NCBI GenBank assembly: GCA_000974665.1
Contig: BBSY01000002.1
Span: 1,240,001 to 1,304,000, forward strand
Direction: 5' to 3'
Origin: an alpha proteobacterium U9-1i
Lineage (GTDB): Bacteria; Pseudomonadota; Alphaproteobacteria; Caulobacterales; Aquidulcibacteraceae
Length of the DNA stretch: 64,000 nucleotides
Shown here: positions 8,169 to 16,776 of the stretch, in pieces
Layout of the letters: every line of letters begins with the position of its first letter
Numbering within the stretch: position 1 is the first letter of the stretch
Notes under the pieces: generated by a model
The model's input: only the letters and a program-made list of their open reading frames with translations
Database searches by the model: none
Told to the model about the DNA's origin: nothing
Program-made: the position numbers and the translations under genes

Positions 8169-9113
8169 ATGGCGTTCGTTCGCGTCCCCGGTAACGACAC
8201 CCCCGAGGGCGCGGAAGAGCATTGGTTCGAAGGTCGTGGCGGCATCAAGATCCGCGTGTTGACCGCGCCTTCGACAAATGGTCCTCCGCGCGGGTCGGTT
8301 ATCGTCGCGCCTGGACGCACCGAGTTCATCGAAAAATACTTCGAGGTGCTGCGCGAATTGCAGGGCCGTGGCTATGCCGTATTCTGCATCGATTGGCGCG
8401 GGCAGGGCCTCTCGGGCCGCGAGACGCCGAATCCGCTCAAAGGCCATTTCGCCAGCTTCGACGACCCGGTGAACGATCTCGCCACTGCTTTGAAGCTGCT
8501 TTCGCACAAGCTGCCGCGCCCGCATGTCGGGCTGGCGCATTCGATGGGCGGAGCGATCTTGCTGCGGGCGCTGCAAACGCGCCGCGTCGAATTGGACGCG
8601 GCGGCGTTCACGGCGCCGATGTGGGGCATCGCCAATCTCGGGCCAATGGGCAAGAAATACGTCCGCTTCATGAACTCGCTCGGTGCGGGTTTGAACTTCG
8701 CGCCCGGCGTTGAGCAAAAATGGAAGCGGGAACAATTCAAGCGCAATCCCGTGACCCACGACAAAGAGCGGCACGCCCGCGGCCAAGGCTTGATTGCCGA
8801 AGAGCCACGCCTGGCCTTGACCGGCCCGACCATCGGCTGGGTCGCGGCGGCGGCCGATTGCTGCGAAGGGTTTCTACAATCGGCTGGGTTCGCGCACTTG
8901 CGCATCCCGATTCTGGTGCTGACGGCGCAGCAGGAATTGCTTGTCGACAATGCGAGCCACGACGCGGTCGCGGCGTTGCTTCCGGACTGCACGCACGTGA
9001 CCATCGCCGGCGCCAAGCATGAAATTTTGATGGAGCGGGACGATATCCGCACCCAATTTTGGGCGGCGTTCGACGAACTCCTCCAACGCGTCCCGCAGCG
9101 GGCGACGGTCTAA
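8169..9113 (+). CDS. Alpha/beta hydrolase, lysophospholipase / monoacylglycerol lipase type
   Basis: A 314-residue serine hydrolase of the Hydrolase_4 group (PldB/monoglyceride lipase relatives). The nucleophile elbow is AHSMGGA (serine about 120), the oxyanion region contains IVAPGRTEF, DWRGQGLSG follows, and a late AKHEIL supplies the catalytic histidine. No signal peptide is visible, so it is cytoplasmic or peripheral. It follows the SCP2 gene by four bases, suggesting transfer of lipids or fatty acids between the pair. The exact acyl substrate is unknown. Confidence 0.87.
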   Translation: MAFVRVPGNDTPEGAEEHWFEGRGGIKIRVLTAPSTNGPPRGSVIVAPGRTEFIEKYFEVLRELQGRGYAVFCIDWRGQGLSGRETPNPLKGHFASFDDPVNDLATALKLLSHKLPRPHVGLAHSMGGAILLRALQTRRVELDAAAFTAPMWGIANLGPMGKKYVRFMNSLGAGLNFAPGVEQKWKREQFKRNPVTHDKERHARGQGLIAEEPRLALTGPTIGWVAAAADCCEGFLQSAGFAHLRIPILVLTAQQELLVDNASHDAVAALLPDCTHVTIAGAKHEILMERDDIRTQFWAAFDELLQRVPQRATV

Positions 9114-9130
9114 ACCAAAAGGAAACCCAC

Positions 9131-10168
9131 ATGACCGGTGAAACCATCCTCGTCACCGGCGGCTCGGGTTTTGTCGGCGCGCACTGCATTCTGCAGGCGA
9201 TCTCGGCTGGTTATCGGGTGCGCACCAGCGTGCGCTCGCTCTCGCGCGAGGGCGAGGTGCGTGCGATGCTCAAAAATGGCGGGGCAGAGCCCGGCGACCG
9301 GCTTTCCTTCGTCGCCGCTGATCTCAACGCGGACGCGGGCTGGGCGGACGCCGTTGCTGGCTGCACCTACGTGCTGCACGTCGCCTCGCCATTTCCACCG
9401 GCGATCCCAAAGCATGAGGACGAGATCATCATTCCCGCGCGCGATGGCGCTTTGCGCGTGCTGAAAGCGTCGCGTGACGCCGGCGTTAAGCGCGTGGTGC
9501 TGACGTCGTCCTTTGCGGCGATTGGCTACGGCCTTCCGCACCGTGCAACGCCGTTTACCGAAGCGGATTGGACCGATCCCGAGGGCGCAGACGTCCGCGC
9601 CTACGTCAAATCCAAGACGCTTGCCGAACGCGCCGCCTGGGATTTCATCGCGCGCGAGGGCGCGGCGCTTGAACTCTCGGTGATCAATCCAGTCGGCGTG
9701 CTCGGCCCTGTGCTTGGTCCGGATTATTCTACCTCGATTTTGCTGGTGCAGCGTTTGATGGACGGCGCGATGCCTGGCTTGCCGCGTTTTGGTTTCGGTC
9801 TTGTCGATGTGCGCGACGTCGCCGACCTACACCTGCGCGCCATGACCAATCCAGCCGCGAAGGGCGAGCGCTTTCTGGCGGTGGCCGGCCCATCGTTGTG
9901 GATTGGCGATATCGCCCGCGTGTTGAAGCAACGCCTCGGCCGCGCCGCGGCGCGCGTGCCGACACGTGAATTGCCAAACTGGCTTGTCCGTATCGCGGCG
10001 ATGCGCGACCCCGCCGTTGCGCAGATGCTTCCGGAATTGGGCAAGCTCAAGCACGCGTCGAACGACAAGGCAAAGCGCGTATTGGGCTGGAACCCGCGCA
10101 GCGCGGAGGATTCGGCGATCGCCACCGCCGAAAGCATGATCGCGCTGAAATTGCTGAAGGCGGCCTGA
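9131..10168 (+). CDS. NAD(P)-dependent epimerase/dehydratase, dihydroflavonol-4-reductase-like aldehyde reductase
   Basis: An extended short-chain dehydrogenase. The Rossmann motif is VTGGSGFVGAHC at the N-terminus; TSSFAAIGYG supplies the catalytic serine region and AYVKSKTLAE the YxxxK pair. NPVGVLGPVLG and RDVADLHLRAM are typical of the DFR-like aldehyde/ketone reductase group. ATG at 9131 has AAGGAAA eight bases upstream and opens directly into the nucleotide-binding strand, so in-frame upstream codons are not used. Its 345 aa are normal. It follows the hydrolase by 17 bases. Confidence 0.9.
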   Translation: MTGETILVTGGSGFVGAHCILQAISAGYRVRTSVRSLSREGEVRAMLKNGGAEPGDRLSFVAADLNADAGWADAVAGCTYVLHVASPFPPAIPKHEDEIIIPARDGALRVLKASRDAGVKRVVLTSSFAAIGYGLPHRATPFTEADWTDPEGADVRAYVKSKTLAERAAWDFIAREGAALELSVINPVGVLGPVLGPDYSTSILLVQRLMDGAMPGLPRFGFGLVDVRDVADLHLRAMTNPAAKGERFLAVAGPSLWIGDIARVLKQRLGRAAARVPTRELPNWLVRIAAMRDPAVAQMLPELGKLKHASNDKAKRVLGWNPRSAEDSAIATAESMIALKLLKAA

Positions 10169-10239
10169 CGGCGATGTCGAAATGCGCTTGCGCGGCGCGT
10201 CACTGAGCCGAGGGTATGAGCGCCCGAAGGAGACGCAAG

Positions 10240-10587
10240 ATGCAATACATGCTGCTGATCTATGGCGATGAAGCGAAATGGGGTGCGCTGTCGCCGGAAA
10301 AGCTGTCCGAGGAGATGGGCGCATACTTCGCTTACACGCAGGAGCTGGCCCAGTCCGGCAAGCTGAAGGCTGGCGACGAATTGCATCCGGTGTCCACGGC
10401 CAAGACGCTGTCGCTCATGGGCGGCAAGCAGAGCGTGGTTGACGGCCCGTTCGCCGACACCAAGGAAGCGCTCGGCGGATATTACTTGGTCGATGTCGAC
10501 TCGATTGAAGAAGCGCTCGAATGGGCCGCCAAATGCCCTGGCGCGCGCTACGGGCGCATCGAGGTGCGTCCCGTCGTCATGCGCTGA
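10240..10587 (+). CDS. YCII-related DGPF-domain protein 1
   Basis: A 115-residue protein of the YCII/DGPF family: MQYMLLIYGDEAKW at the start, VVDGPFADTKEALGGYYL with the name-giving DGPF, and CPGARYGRIEVRPVVMR at the end. The role of DGPF proteins is not established, but they occur beside ECF42 sigma factors, as here. AAGGAG lies nine bases before ATG 10240, which is why I reject the ATG at 10216. It is the first of three paralogues in 2.5 kb. Confidence 0.9.
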   Translation: MQYMLLIYGDEAKWGALSPEKLSEEMGAYFAYTQELAQSGKLKAGDELHPVSTAKTLSLMGGKQSVVDGPFADTKEALGGYYLVDVDSIEEALEWAAKCPGARYGRIEVRPVVMR

Positions 10588-10627
10588 GGCAAATGTCGAA
10601 CGCGGCGTCGGTCAGCCGACATCGTGC

Positions 10628-10650
10628 GCGCGGGGCGCTTTGCCCCGCGC
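10628..10650 (+). other. Intercistronic hairpin between DGPF genes 1 and 2
   Basis: Perfect 9-base stem GCGCGGGGC / GCCCCGCGC with a GCTTT loop. There is no U-run, so it is more likely an RNA-stabilising or processing structure than a terminator. Confidence 0.5.
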
Positions 10651-10669
10651 CACGAACGGAGCAGAGGCC

Positions 10670-11017
10670 ATGCGTTACATGCTGCTGATCTATAGCGCGC
10701 CGACCAGATGGGTTGGTCTGAGCGACGCCGAAATCGGCGAAGTGTTGGGCGCGTATCGCGCGTTTAGCGAGGCGCTCGCGGTGGAAGGCAAGCTCGTCAG
10801 CGCCGACGAATTGGCCCCGACAAATCGTGCAAAGAGCGTCACGCGCCGCCACGGCGCGAAGTCCGTGATTGATGGGCCCTATGTCGATACCAAAGAGGCG
10901 CTAGGCGGGTATTACCTCATTGAGGTCGCCGACGAGGCGGAGGCTTTGACGTGGGCCGCACGCTGCCCAGGCGCCGCTTATGGCGGCATCGAGGTGCGGC
11001 CTATGATGATCAGGTGA
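10670..11017 (+). CDS. YCII-related DGPF-domain protein 2
   Basis: 115 residues, closely similar to the previous gene: MRYMLLIYSAPTRWVG, VIDGPYVDTKEALGGYYLIEV and CPGAAYGGIEVRPMMIR. The DGPF phenylalanine is a tyrosine here (DGPY). Its stop TGA overlaps the sigma-factor GTG start (GTGA at 11014-11017), indicating translational coupling to the sigma factor and a likely functional pairing. Function of the family is unknown; ligand binding or catalysis by the ferredoxin-like fold is possible. Confidence 0.9.
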   Translation: MRYMLLIYSAPTRWVGLSDAEIGEVLGAYRAFSEALAVEGKLVSADELAPTNRAKSVTRRHGAKSVIDGPYVDTKEALGGYYLIEVADEAEALTWAARCPGAAYGGIEVRPMMIR

Positions 11018-12234
11018 ACCCAGCGCAAACCGCCGAGCGTGTCGCGCGCGAGAGTTACGGGCGTCTGCTCGCCATGCTCGCCGCGCGCACGCGCAACGTG
11101 GCCGCCGCCGAGGACGCGCTCGCGGACGCGTTCGCGGCAGCACTTTCGGCCTGGCCGCGAGGCGGCGTGCCGGAAAAACCCGAAGCGTGGTTGTTCGCGG
11201 CCGCGCGCCGCAAGCTGATCGATAGCGCACGCCGCGCGCAAACTGCCAGCGCCGCGCAGGACGCGCTCATTTTGACGATGGAGGAGTTGGAAGAGATGGG
11301 ACGCGACGATGCGCCCGATCGCCGCCTCGGCCTGTTGTTCGCTTGCGCGCATCCAGCGATCGAGCCCAGCGTGCGCACCCCCTTGATGCTGCAAACCGTT
11401 CTTGGTTTTTCCGCCGAGCGCATCGCTTCGGCGTTCTTGATGGAGCCAACGGCGATGGGACAGCGTCTGGTGCGGGCGAAGAAGAAGATCCGCGACGCGG
11501 CGATTCCGTTTGACGTGCCAGAGCCCGCCGAATGGCCGCAGCGCCTCGCCGCCGTGCTTGACGCGATTTATGCGGCGTACGGTGTGGGCTGGACCGATCC
11601 GCTCGGCGCCGATCCGGAGCGGCGCGGTCTGGCGGAGGAAGCGATCTGGCTCGGCCGTGTGCTCGTGGCGCAAACGCCGGATGAGCCCGAGGCGCTCGGC
11701 TTGCTGGCGCTGATGCTGCATCTGGACGCGCGCCGCTATGCGCGCCGAGTCGGCGGCCGCTACGTGCCGCTGGAGTCGCAGGACACCACGCTTTGGCGGC
11801 GCGAGTTGATCGTCGAGGCCGAACGGGCGCTCGTGCATGCGGCCCGCGCCGGCGCGCCCGGTCGTTTTCAGTATGAAGCCGCGATCCAATCCGCTCACGC
11901 GGCGCGCGCGATTCAAGGCGTCGTGGACTGGGGCGCCGTCGTGCTTTTGTACGACGCCCTGGCGCGGTTCACCGGCTCGCCAGTGGCGCGTCTCAACCAT
12001 ATCGCTGCGCTCGCGCGCCGGGATGGCGCCGAGGTAGCCCTCGCCGCGTTGGAGGCTCTTTCGGACCGGCACCCTCAATTGGGCGAGTACCAGCCCTTTT
12101 GGGCGCTCCGCGCTGATCTTTGTGGACGCGCCGGCCGTAAGCACGAAGCGCGAAGAGCATTCTTGCAGGCGATAGAGCGGGAGTCAGATCCAGCTGTGGT
12201 TGAGTTTCTAAAAAAACGCAGCGCGGAGCTCTGA
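11014..12234 (+). CDS. ECF42-type RNA polymerase sigma factor with C-terminal extension
   Basis: A 406-residue ECF sigma factor. The first ~160 residues are sigma region 2 (LLAMLAARTRNVAAAEDALA, then PEAWLFAAARRKLIDSARR) and region 4 (TVLGFSAERIASAFLMEPTA, VRAKKKIR). The remaining 240 residues are the DUF6596/TPR-like extension typical of ECF42, with GRYVPLESQDTTLW and GRFQYEAAIQSAHAA. ECF42 factors lack a cognate anti-sigma factor, sit next to DGPF genes, and need the C-terminal extension for activity. GTG 11014, overlapping the upstream stop, is the best start. No anti-sigma gene is visible nearby, as expected. Confidence 0.92.
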   Translation: MNPAQTAERVARESYGRLLAMLAARTRNVAAAEDALADAFAAALSAWPRGGVPEKPEAWLFAAARRKLIDSARRAQTASAAQDALILTMEELEEMGRDDAPDRRLGLLFACAHPAIEPSVRTPLMLQTVLGFSAERIASAFLMEPTAMGQRLVRAKKKIRDAAIPFDVPEPAEWPQRLAAVLDAIYAAYGVGWTDPLGADPERRGLAEEAIWLGRVLVAQTPDEPEALGLLALMLHLDARRYARRVGGRYVPLESQDTTLWRRELIVEAERALVHAARAGAPGRFQYEAAIQSAHAARAIQGVVDWGAVVLLYDALARFTGSPVARLNHIAALARRDGAEVALAALEALSDRHPQLGEYQPFWALRADLCGRAGRKHEARRAFLQAIERESDPAVVEFLKKRSAEL

Positions 12235-12308
12235 CGGTCGAAGTCCGGGCCGTAGCCGCGTCGTGTCGGTGGGCGGCGGTTGCGCCGCTCAACGCCAGGA
12301 GCAATCAG

Positions 12309-12656
12309 ATGAAATACGCAGTGCTTGTTTACGAAACTGCTGACGATTTCGCCGCGCGCGAAGACCTTCGTAGGGAGGCCTATTGGGGCGGTCACGGCGC
12401 TTATGTTGCAATGTTGCAGTCGACCGGCGCGTTTGTCGGCGGCGCCGGCCTCGCCCCACCGCACGCCGCCACTACGGTCCGCGTGCGCGGCGGCGCACGT
12501 CAGGTGCTCGATGGCCCTTACGCCGAGATCAAAGAGCAACTGGGCGGTTTCTACCTGATCGAAGCCGCGAATCTCGACGCTGCGTTGACCTGGGCGGAGA
12601 GATGTCCTGGCGCCGAGACAGGCTCGATCGAAGTGAGACCTATGCTGGAGATGTAG
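12309..12656 (+). CDS. YCII-related DGPF-domain protein 3
   Basis: 115 residues and the third DGPF paralogue, more divergent at its N-terminus (MKYAVLVYETADDFAAREDL) but with VLDGPYAEIKEQLGGFYLIEA and CPGAETGSIEVRPMLEM. It lies 74 bases after the sigma gene with CAGGAGCAA in front of the ATG. Its stop abuts the stop of the convergent acid phosphatase. It may be an ECF42 target or partner; this is inferred from position only. Confidence 0.9.
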   Translation: MKYAVLVYETADDFAAREDLRREAYWGGHGAYVAMLQSTGAFVGGAGLAPPHAATTVRVRGGARQVLDGPYAEIKEQLGGFYLIEAANLDAALTWAERCPGAETGSIEVRPMLEM

Positions 12657-13331
12657 CTATTCCGGATAGGTCCGCGCCAATTCGCGTCGCGCGGCGTCCA
12701 GCGCACGGCGATACTCCGCATCGCCGTGCAAGCGCGCTACGGCGCCGGCGGCGACGAGGCGGCTGGCTTCGATGTCGCTCGGAAAATGATAGCCGCAAAT
12801 GATGCGGCTTTCGCCGAAATCGCGGCCGCGCTGCAGGATCGCGTCGGCGCGTGACGGGATCAGTTCGGCCAGCACCAACGCCAAGGCCCAGCCGCCCGCG
12901 CCGTGGCCTGAAGGGTAGGAGCCTGCCGTGTTCTGACCGGGATCGTCGCACTGGATGACGCTCCGGTCCGCGAACGGGCGCGTGCGTGGGTGTGCATCCT
13001 TCGCGGCGTTGATGGTGGGCCCGACGCCTTGCATGGTCGCGGCAATCGCCGCCGCCGTGCGCGGCAATTGTGTACGCGTGAAGCCCTCGCCCAACACCGG
13101 CTGGAACATCGCCCACGCGTTGAACGCCTGATCCGTGCGCGCTTGCGCAAGCCGCTCCGCGCTCACCGCCGGCTTCATCGCCAACCGATCCGCCGCATCG
13201 CGCGGGGACCCCGCCGCAGGTGGCGCGCCCGCGAGCGCGGGCCCGTCGATGATCGGCTGCGCGGCCTGTGTTTGCGCGAAGGCTGGGCTCGCCATGGCGA
13301 GCGCGAGTGCGAACAATGAAACTCTGATCAT
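12657..13331 (-). CDS. Secreted class A acid phosphatase (PAP2 superfamily)
   Basis: A 224-residue non-specific acid phosphatase. A signal peptide (MIRVSLFALALAMASPAFAQ) sends it to the periplasm. The three PAP2 signatures are complete: K111-x6-RP (KDAHPRTRP), PSGH (140-143) and SR-x5-H-x3-D (S175 to D186) with the catalytic histidines H143 and H182. Enzymes of this type release phosphate from organic phosphomonoesters. Size and arrangement match PhoN/PhoC-like proteins. No Pho box is evident upstream. Confidence 0.92.
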   Translation of the reverse strand: MIRVSLFALALAMASPAFAQTQAAQPIIDGPALAGAPPAAGSPRDAADRLAMKPAVSAERLAQARTDQAFNAWAMFQPVLGEGFTRTQLPRTAAAIAATMQGVGPTINAAKDAHPRTRPFADRSVIQCDDPGQNTAGSYPSGHGAGGWALALVLAELIPSRADAILQRGRDFGESRIICGYHFPSDIEASRLVAAGAVARLHGDAEYRRALDAARRELARTYPE

Positions 13332-13461
13332 GTCCTAACCCATAGCCACAACCCGCGACGATGCAAACGCCCGCGCGTCGCATTTCCGCCCGTGCGCACA
13401 CAGATCGATCCTGCAGGATGCGAAGGCGTCCCGCACTCTTCTGCGGAGGGGGAGCTAACCG

Positions 13462-13935
13462 CTAGCCGCGGCGGGCGGCGTCGATCTTGGCGACGTCAAT
13501 CTTCTGCATTGTCATCATCGCATCGAACGCACGTTTGGCTTCGGCGCCCCCGGCGGCCATTGCTTCGTTGAGCGTGCGCGGCGTGATCTGCCAGTTGACG
13601 CCCCATTTATCCTTGCACCAACCGCATTCGCTTTCCTTGCCGCCATTGCCCACGATGGCGTTCCAGTAGCGATCGGTCTCTGCTTGATCCTCGGTTTGGA
13701 TTTGAAACGAGAAAGCCTCGGTGTGCGGAAACGTCGGCCCGCCATTTAGGCCGATGCAGGGAATGCCGACTACGGTGAATTCCACGACGAGCGGATCGCC
13801 CGTCTTGCCGTCCGGATAGTCGCTCGGCGCATAATGGACGGCGCCCACGGACGTATCAGGGAAGGTGTCGGCGTAAAACCGTGCGGCGGCCTCAGCGTCG
13901 CCATTGTACCAAAGGCAGATCGTATTCTTGTTCAT
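13462..13935 (-). CDS. VOC-superfamily protein, PhnB-like
   Basis: A 157-residue glyoxalase/bleomycin-resistance-fold protein of the PhnB / 3-demethylubiquinone-methyltransferase-like group. ICLWYNGDAEAAARFYADTFP opens the first repeat; GPTFPHTEAFSFQI, ECGWCKDKWGVNWQI and ALMTMQKID-like residues at the end are typical. Despite the old family name, these proteins are not methyltransferases and their substrate is unknown. ATG at 13935 has AAAGGGC upstream and opens the domain correctly. Confidence 0.87.
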   Translation of the reverse strand: MNKNTICLWYNGDAEAAARFYADTFPDTSVGAVHYAPSDYPDGKTGDPLVVEFTVVGIPCIGLNGGPTFPHTEAFSFQIQTEDQAETDRYWNAIVGNGGKESECGWCKDKWGVNWQITPRTLNEAMAAGGAEAKRAFDAMMTMQKIDVAKIDAARRG

Positions 13936-14088
13936 GAAAGTGCCCTTTGTGCGGGTAAGCTTCTGGAAAACGAGCGCGGCGTTCAACCGTTCCACGATGC
14001 TCTGCCCTGAAGCGCTTGGAGATTCTTGCGAAACCGTGTCGGGACCGGTAGCGCGCGATCGTCCTTTGGAGCGATCAGGGAGAACAGC

Positions 14089-14736
14089 ATGACGATCACC
14101 ATCACAGCCTTCAAGCGCTCGCTCGACCAGGGCGTGGGCTTGGCGCGGGACATGCGCGTGCGCTGGGCGTTGGAGGAGGTGGGTCAGCCGTATGACGTGC
14201 GGCTGGTGCCGTGGGAAAAGTTCAAGGAGGAGGCGCACCTGGCGCGCAACCCGTTCGGCCAGATCCCGACTTACGAGGAGGGCGATCTCACGCTGTTCGA
14301 GTCCGGCGCGATCGTACTGCACATCGCCGAGCGCTTTCCGGGCTTGTTGCCGAAAGATGCCGACGCGCGGGCGCGCGCGATCATGTGGATTTTCGCCGCG
14401 CTCGGCACGATCGAGCCGCCGATCGTTGATCGCGACGTTGTGGAATATTCCGAGGCCGGCAAAAGCTGGCAGGGCGAACGCTTCGCGATGGTGGATGAGC
14501 GCATTCGCGGGCGATTGAACCAGCTCACGGCGCGCATGGGCGATGGCGCATGGCTCGACGGCGCCTTCAGCGCGGCGGACATCATCATGGTGCACGTGCT
14601 GCGGCGCCTGGAAGGCTCAGGTATTCTCGAAGACTATCCGACACTCGTCGCCTACATTGCGCGCGCCCAAGCGCGGCCAGCGTACAAGCGCGCATTCGCG
14701 GCGCAATTGGCGGTGTGGGAAGCGAACAAGGGGTAG
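14089..14736 (+). CDS. Glutathione S-transferase family protein
   Basis: A 215-residue GST. The thioredoxin-like domain includes DMRVRWALEEVGQPYDVR, NPFGQIPTYEEGDLTLFESGAIVLHI with the cis-Pro and the ES glutathione contact; the C-terminal helical domain contains GDGAWLDGAFSAADIIMVHVL. ATG 14089 follows AGGGAGAA and starts the first beta strand, so the in-frame upstream codons are not part of it. Two bases separate its stop from the DHFR-like gene, so they form an operon. Substrate unknown. Confidence 0.9.
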   Translation: MTITITAFKRSLDQGVGLARDMRVRWALEEVGQPYDVRLVPWEKFKEEAHLARNPFGQIPTYEEGDLTLFESGAIVLHIAERFPGLLPKDADARARAIMWIFAALGTIEPPIVDRDVVEYSEAGKSWQGERFAMVDERIRGRLNQLTARMGDGAWLDGAFSAADIIMVHVLRRLEGSGILEDYPTLVAYIARAQARPAYKRAFAAQLAVWEANKG

Positions 14737-14738
14737 CA

Positions 14739-15281
14739 ATGGCCAAGCTCATCTTTGGAATGAACATGTCGCTGGACGGCTATGTCGATTACGACAAGTT
14801 CGCGCCTGATCCGGTGCTGTTCCGCTATTTCATCGCGCAAACGCGCAACACAGCCGGCAGCATCTACGGGCCCCGCTTGTACGAACTGATGAGCTATTGG
14901 GATGGCGACGCGTGGAATCAGGACGGGCGCGCGCAAGACGATTTGCGCGCGTTCGCCGAGGCGTGGCGAGCGATGCCGAAATGGGTTGTGTCAAAGTCGC
15001 TGAAGCAGGTTGGTCCGAACGCGACTTTGATTAGCGGAGATTTCGAAACGGCGATCCGCAAACTGAAGGCCGAGCGCGACGGCGAGATCGAAGTCGGCGG
15101 GCCGAAGCTTGCGGCGAGCTTGGCGAAGCTTGGTCTGATCGATGAATATCACGTCTTCCTGCATCCCGTCGTGCTGGGCGAGGGCGAGCCGTTCTTCGCT
15201 GGCGTGACGCCGAAGCTGCGGTTGGTAGGGAGCGAGCGGATTGGGGAGGGGGCGGTGAAGCTGACGTATGCGCCGGCTTAG
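14739..15281 (+). CDS. Dihydrofolate reductase / RibD C-terminal-domain family protein
   Basis: A 180-residue protein of the RibD_C/DHFR-like group: MAKLIFGMNMSLDGYVD opens the fold, SGDFETAIRKLKAERDGEIEVGGPKLAASL contains the nucleotide-binding GGP loop, and PVVLGEGEPFFAG is a strong family signature. Stand-alone members such as YyaP/YwjB are not true DHFRs and their reactions are unknown. It begins two bases after the GST gene and ends two bases before the convergent DUF1963 gene. Confidence 0.88.
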   Translation: MAKLIFGMNMSLDGYVDYDKFAPDPVLFRYFIAQTRNTAGSIYGPRLYELMSYWDGDAWNQDGRAQDDLRAFAEAWRAMPKWVVSKSLKQVGPNATLISGDFETAIRKLKAERDGEIEVGGPKLAASLAKLGLIDEYHVFLHPVVLGEGEPFFAGVTPKLRLVGSERIGEGAVKLTYAPA

Positions 15282-15283
15282 AT

Positions 15284-16696
15284 TTAGCAGGTCAACTCGA
15301 CCTCGGAGAAGTCTCCGGCTGCGAGCTTCTCGGGATCAATCCAAAAATGAAATGACCCCTCCGATCCGCGAAGCATTGAGTCTCCGCAATCGAGTCGCAA
15401 CAACAGCACCTTCTCCGCACGTTGGTTCGGGTGCACCGCTGTGTGATCATATGAACCATGTCCAAGCATATGATGCATCGTCACGTAGAGGTCGAGATCG
15501 TCGTCGGTGCGACGGATGGTGGGCCGCGTGTCAAGTTCGTCTTGGAGCTGTTTAGGTACGCGTGCGAGTTCACCGGCCTCAGACGCGAGGTTGGCCGCGT
15601 GCCGAAAAACCTCAGCGCAAAGCGTAGAGAAACGCGCACCGAGATCGTAGCTGATCCGCTTCGTTTGACGTCGTTCTGAGAAGTCCCGGAGGAACTCCAA
15701 GAATCCGTCCGCGCTGGCGCTACTAGGTCTTTCCAGAGGCGGTAAGCCCTCTGTCAGCCGCAACCATCGCGCCGCTTCTTCTCGAGCCCAGTTGTTCTCG
15801 GTTCCTACGTCGTGTTCTGCTGCGTCTTCAGGCAACGGACGCAACAGGCCTCGCGCAAATGCAATGATGATAGCCCAGCAAAAAATCAGGTCAGACGTGA
15901 ATTTGGCTGGGTTGTAGAGGGGAATGTAAGTCCGTTCGCCACGAGCTCGTGGTGCCACCGCATCTAAGAGACTATCGCGTTGAAGGCGCTGCAGCGCATC
16001 AAAGCCGTCGTGCTCGCATGCGTACGCCCACGCGGTCTCAAGGCCCGCGAACTCCACGTATGCGGCGCCGAGGCTCCCAGTGGAGGGGTGAGCGGCGAGC
16101 AAACTCGTAAGGTCAAGGGACTCTTGATCTGAAAGCGAGCCGAGAGGCACATCGCTCAGCTCGACATGCTCTGGCGCGCTCCTAAAGGGCGCAAAAGTCA
16201 AGTTGAAGCGGAAGTGCCCGTGATTGCGATAGTCCTTGTCGTCAAGATAGTTGGGCGCACTTGCCACCGAGTCATTGCTTGTGACCATGCGCTGAGGCTG
16301 CGGCCTGAGTGGCCACTCGTGGGACGAGTGTTCAGAGTATAACACGACACAGGGCATCACGCCCTCTTCGCTTTCGTGTTCGTCGTCTCCCATTTCCCAA
16401 GTGTCTTTGTAGAAGAAATAGAGAATGCCGGATTTTGGCAGCGCGGCGCGTCCGGCAAAGTCGGGCAGGTCCGAGAGGTTGATCTGTCCGGCGAAGACCA
16501 GTCCGGCGCGCTCGCCTCCTTCATCAATGGTCGGCCATTCCATATCCGGAGGCAAAAACGGCAGTCCTCCGAGAAAGCTCCGTTCGGGCGCATCGAGCGC
16601 GTCGGCGAACGAACTCGGGAGGAGCAATAGCGCTGACTGCCGAGGGTCGTTCGCAGCGAACTCTTCGATTGCTTGCCTGGGCGTACGCATCGGCAT
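15284..16696 (-). CDS. DUF1963 (YwqG-like) protein
   Basis: A roughly 470-residue protein with a DUF1963 domain in its first half: FLGGLPFLPPDMEWP, AGLVFAGQINLSDLPD and LPKSGILYFFYKD are typical of YwqG-like proteins. The second half is rich in charged residues and ends with SYDHTAVHPNQRAEKVLLLRLDCGDSML, also family-typical. ATG at 16696 (or 16690) is chosen; an upstream TTG at 16723 overlaps the terminator of the preceding gene and would be a poor start. Base composition looks less GC-rich than in neighbouring genes, which may indicate transfer. Function unknown. Confidence 0.82.
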   Translation of the reverse strand: MPMRTPRQAIEEFAANDPRQSALLLLPSSFADALDAPERSFLGGLPFLPPDMEWPTIDEGGERAGLVFAGQINLSDLPDFAGRAALPKSGILYFFYKDTWEMGDDEHESEEGVMPCVVLYSEHSSHEWPLRPQPQRMVTSNDSVASAPNYLDDKDYRNHGHFRFNLTFAPFRSAPEHVELSDVPLGSLSDQESLDLTSLLAAHPSTGSLGAAYVEFAGLETAWAYACEHDGFDALQRLQRDSLLDAVAPRARGERTYIPLYNPAKFTSDLIFCWAIIIAFARGLLRPLPEDAAEHDVGTENNWAREEAARWLRLTEGLPPLERPSSASADGFLEFLRDFSERRQTKRISYDLGARFSTLCAEVFRHAANLASEAGELARVPKQLQDELDTRPTIRRTDDDLDLYVTMHHMLGHGSYDHTAVHPNQRAEKVLLLRLDCGDSMLRGSEGSFHFWIDPEKLAAGDFSEVELTC

Positions 16697-16723
16697 CCCC
16701 GTATCAGAAGCTGCATGGAACAA

Positions 16724-16754
16724 AAAGACCGCGCCTTACAGCGCGGCCTTAGTG
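16724..16754 (-). terminator. Rho-independent terminator of the deoxyhypusine-synthase-family gene
   Basis: On the minus strand AAGGCCGCGC, a short TGTAA loop and GGCGCGGTC are followed by TTTTT. It ends 22 bases after the stop at 16777 and separates this gene from the DUF1963 gene. Confidence 0.88.
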
Positions 16755-16776
16755 TTTCTGCGCTCGCGCAGTTCGC

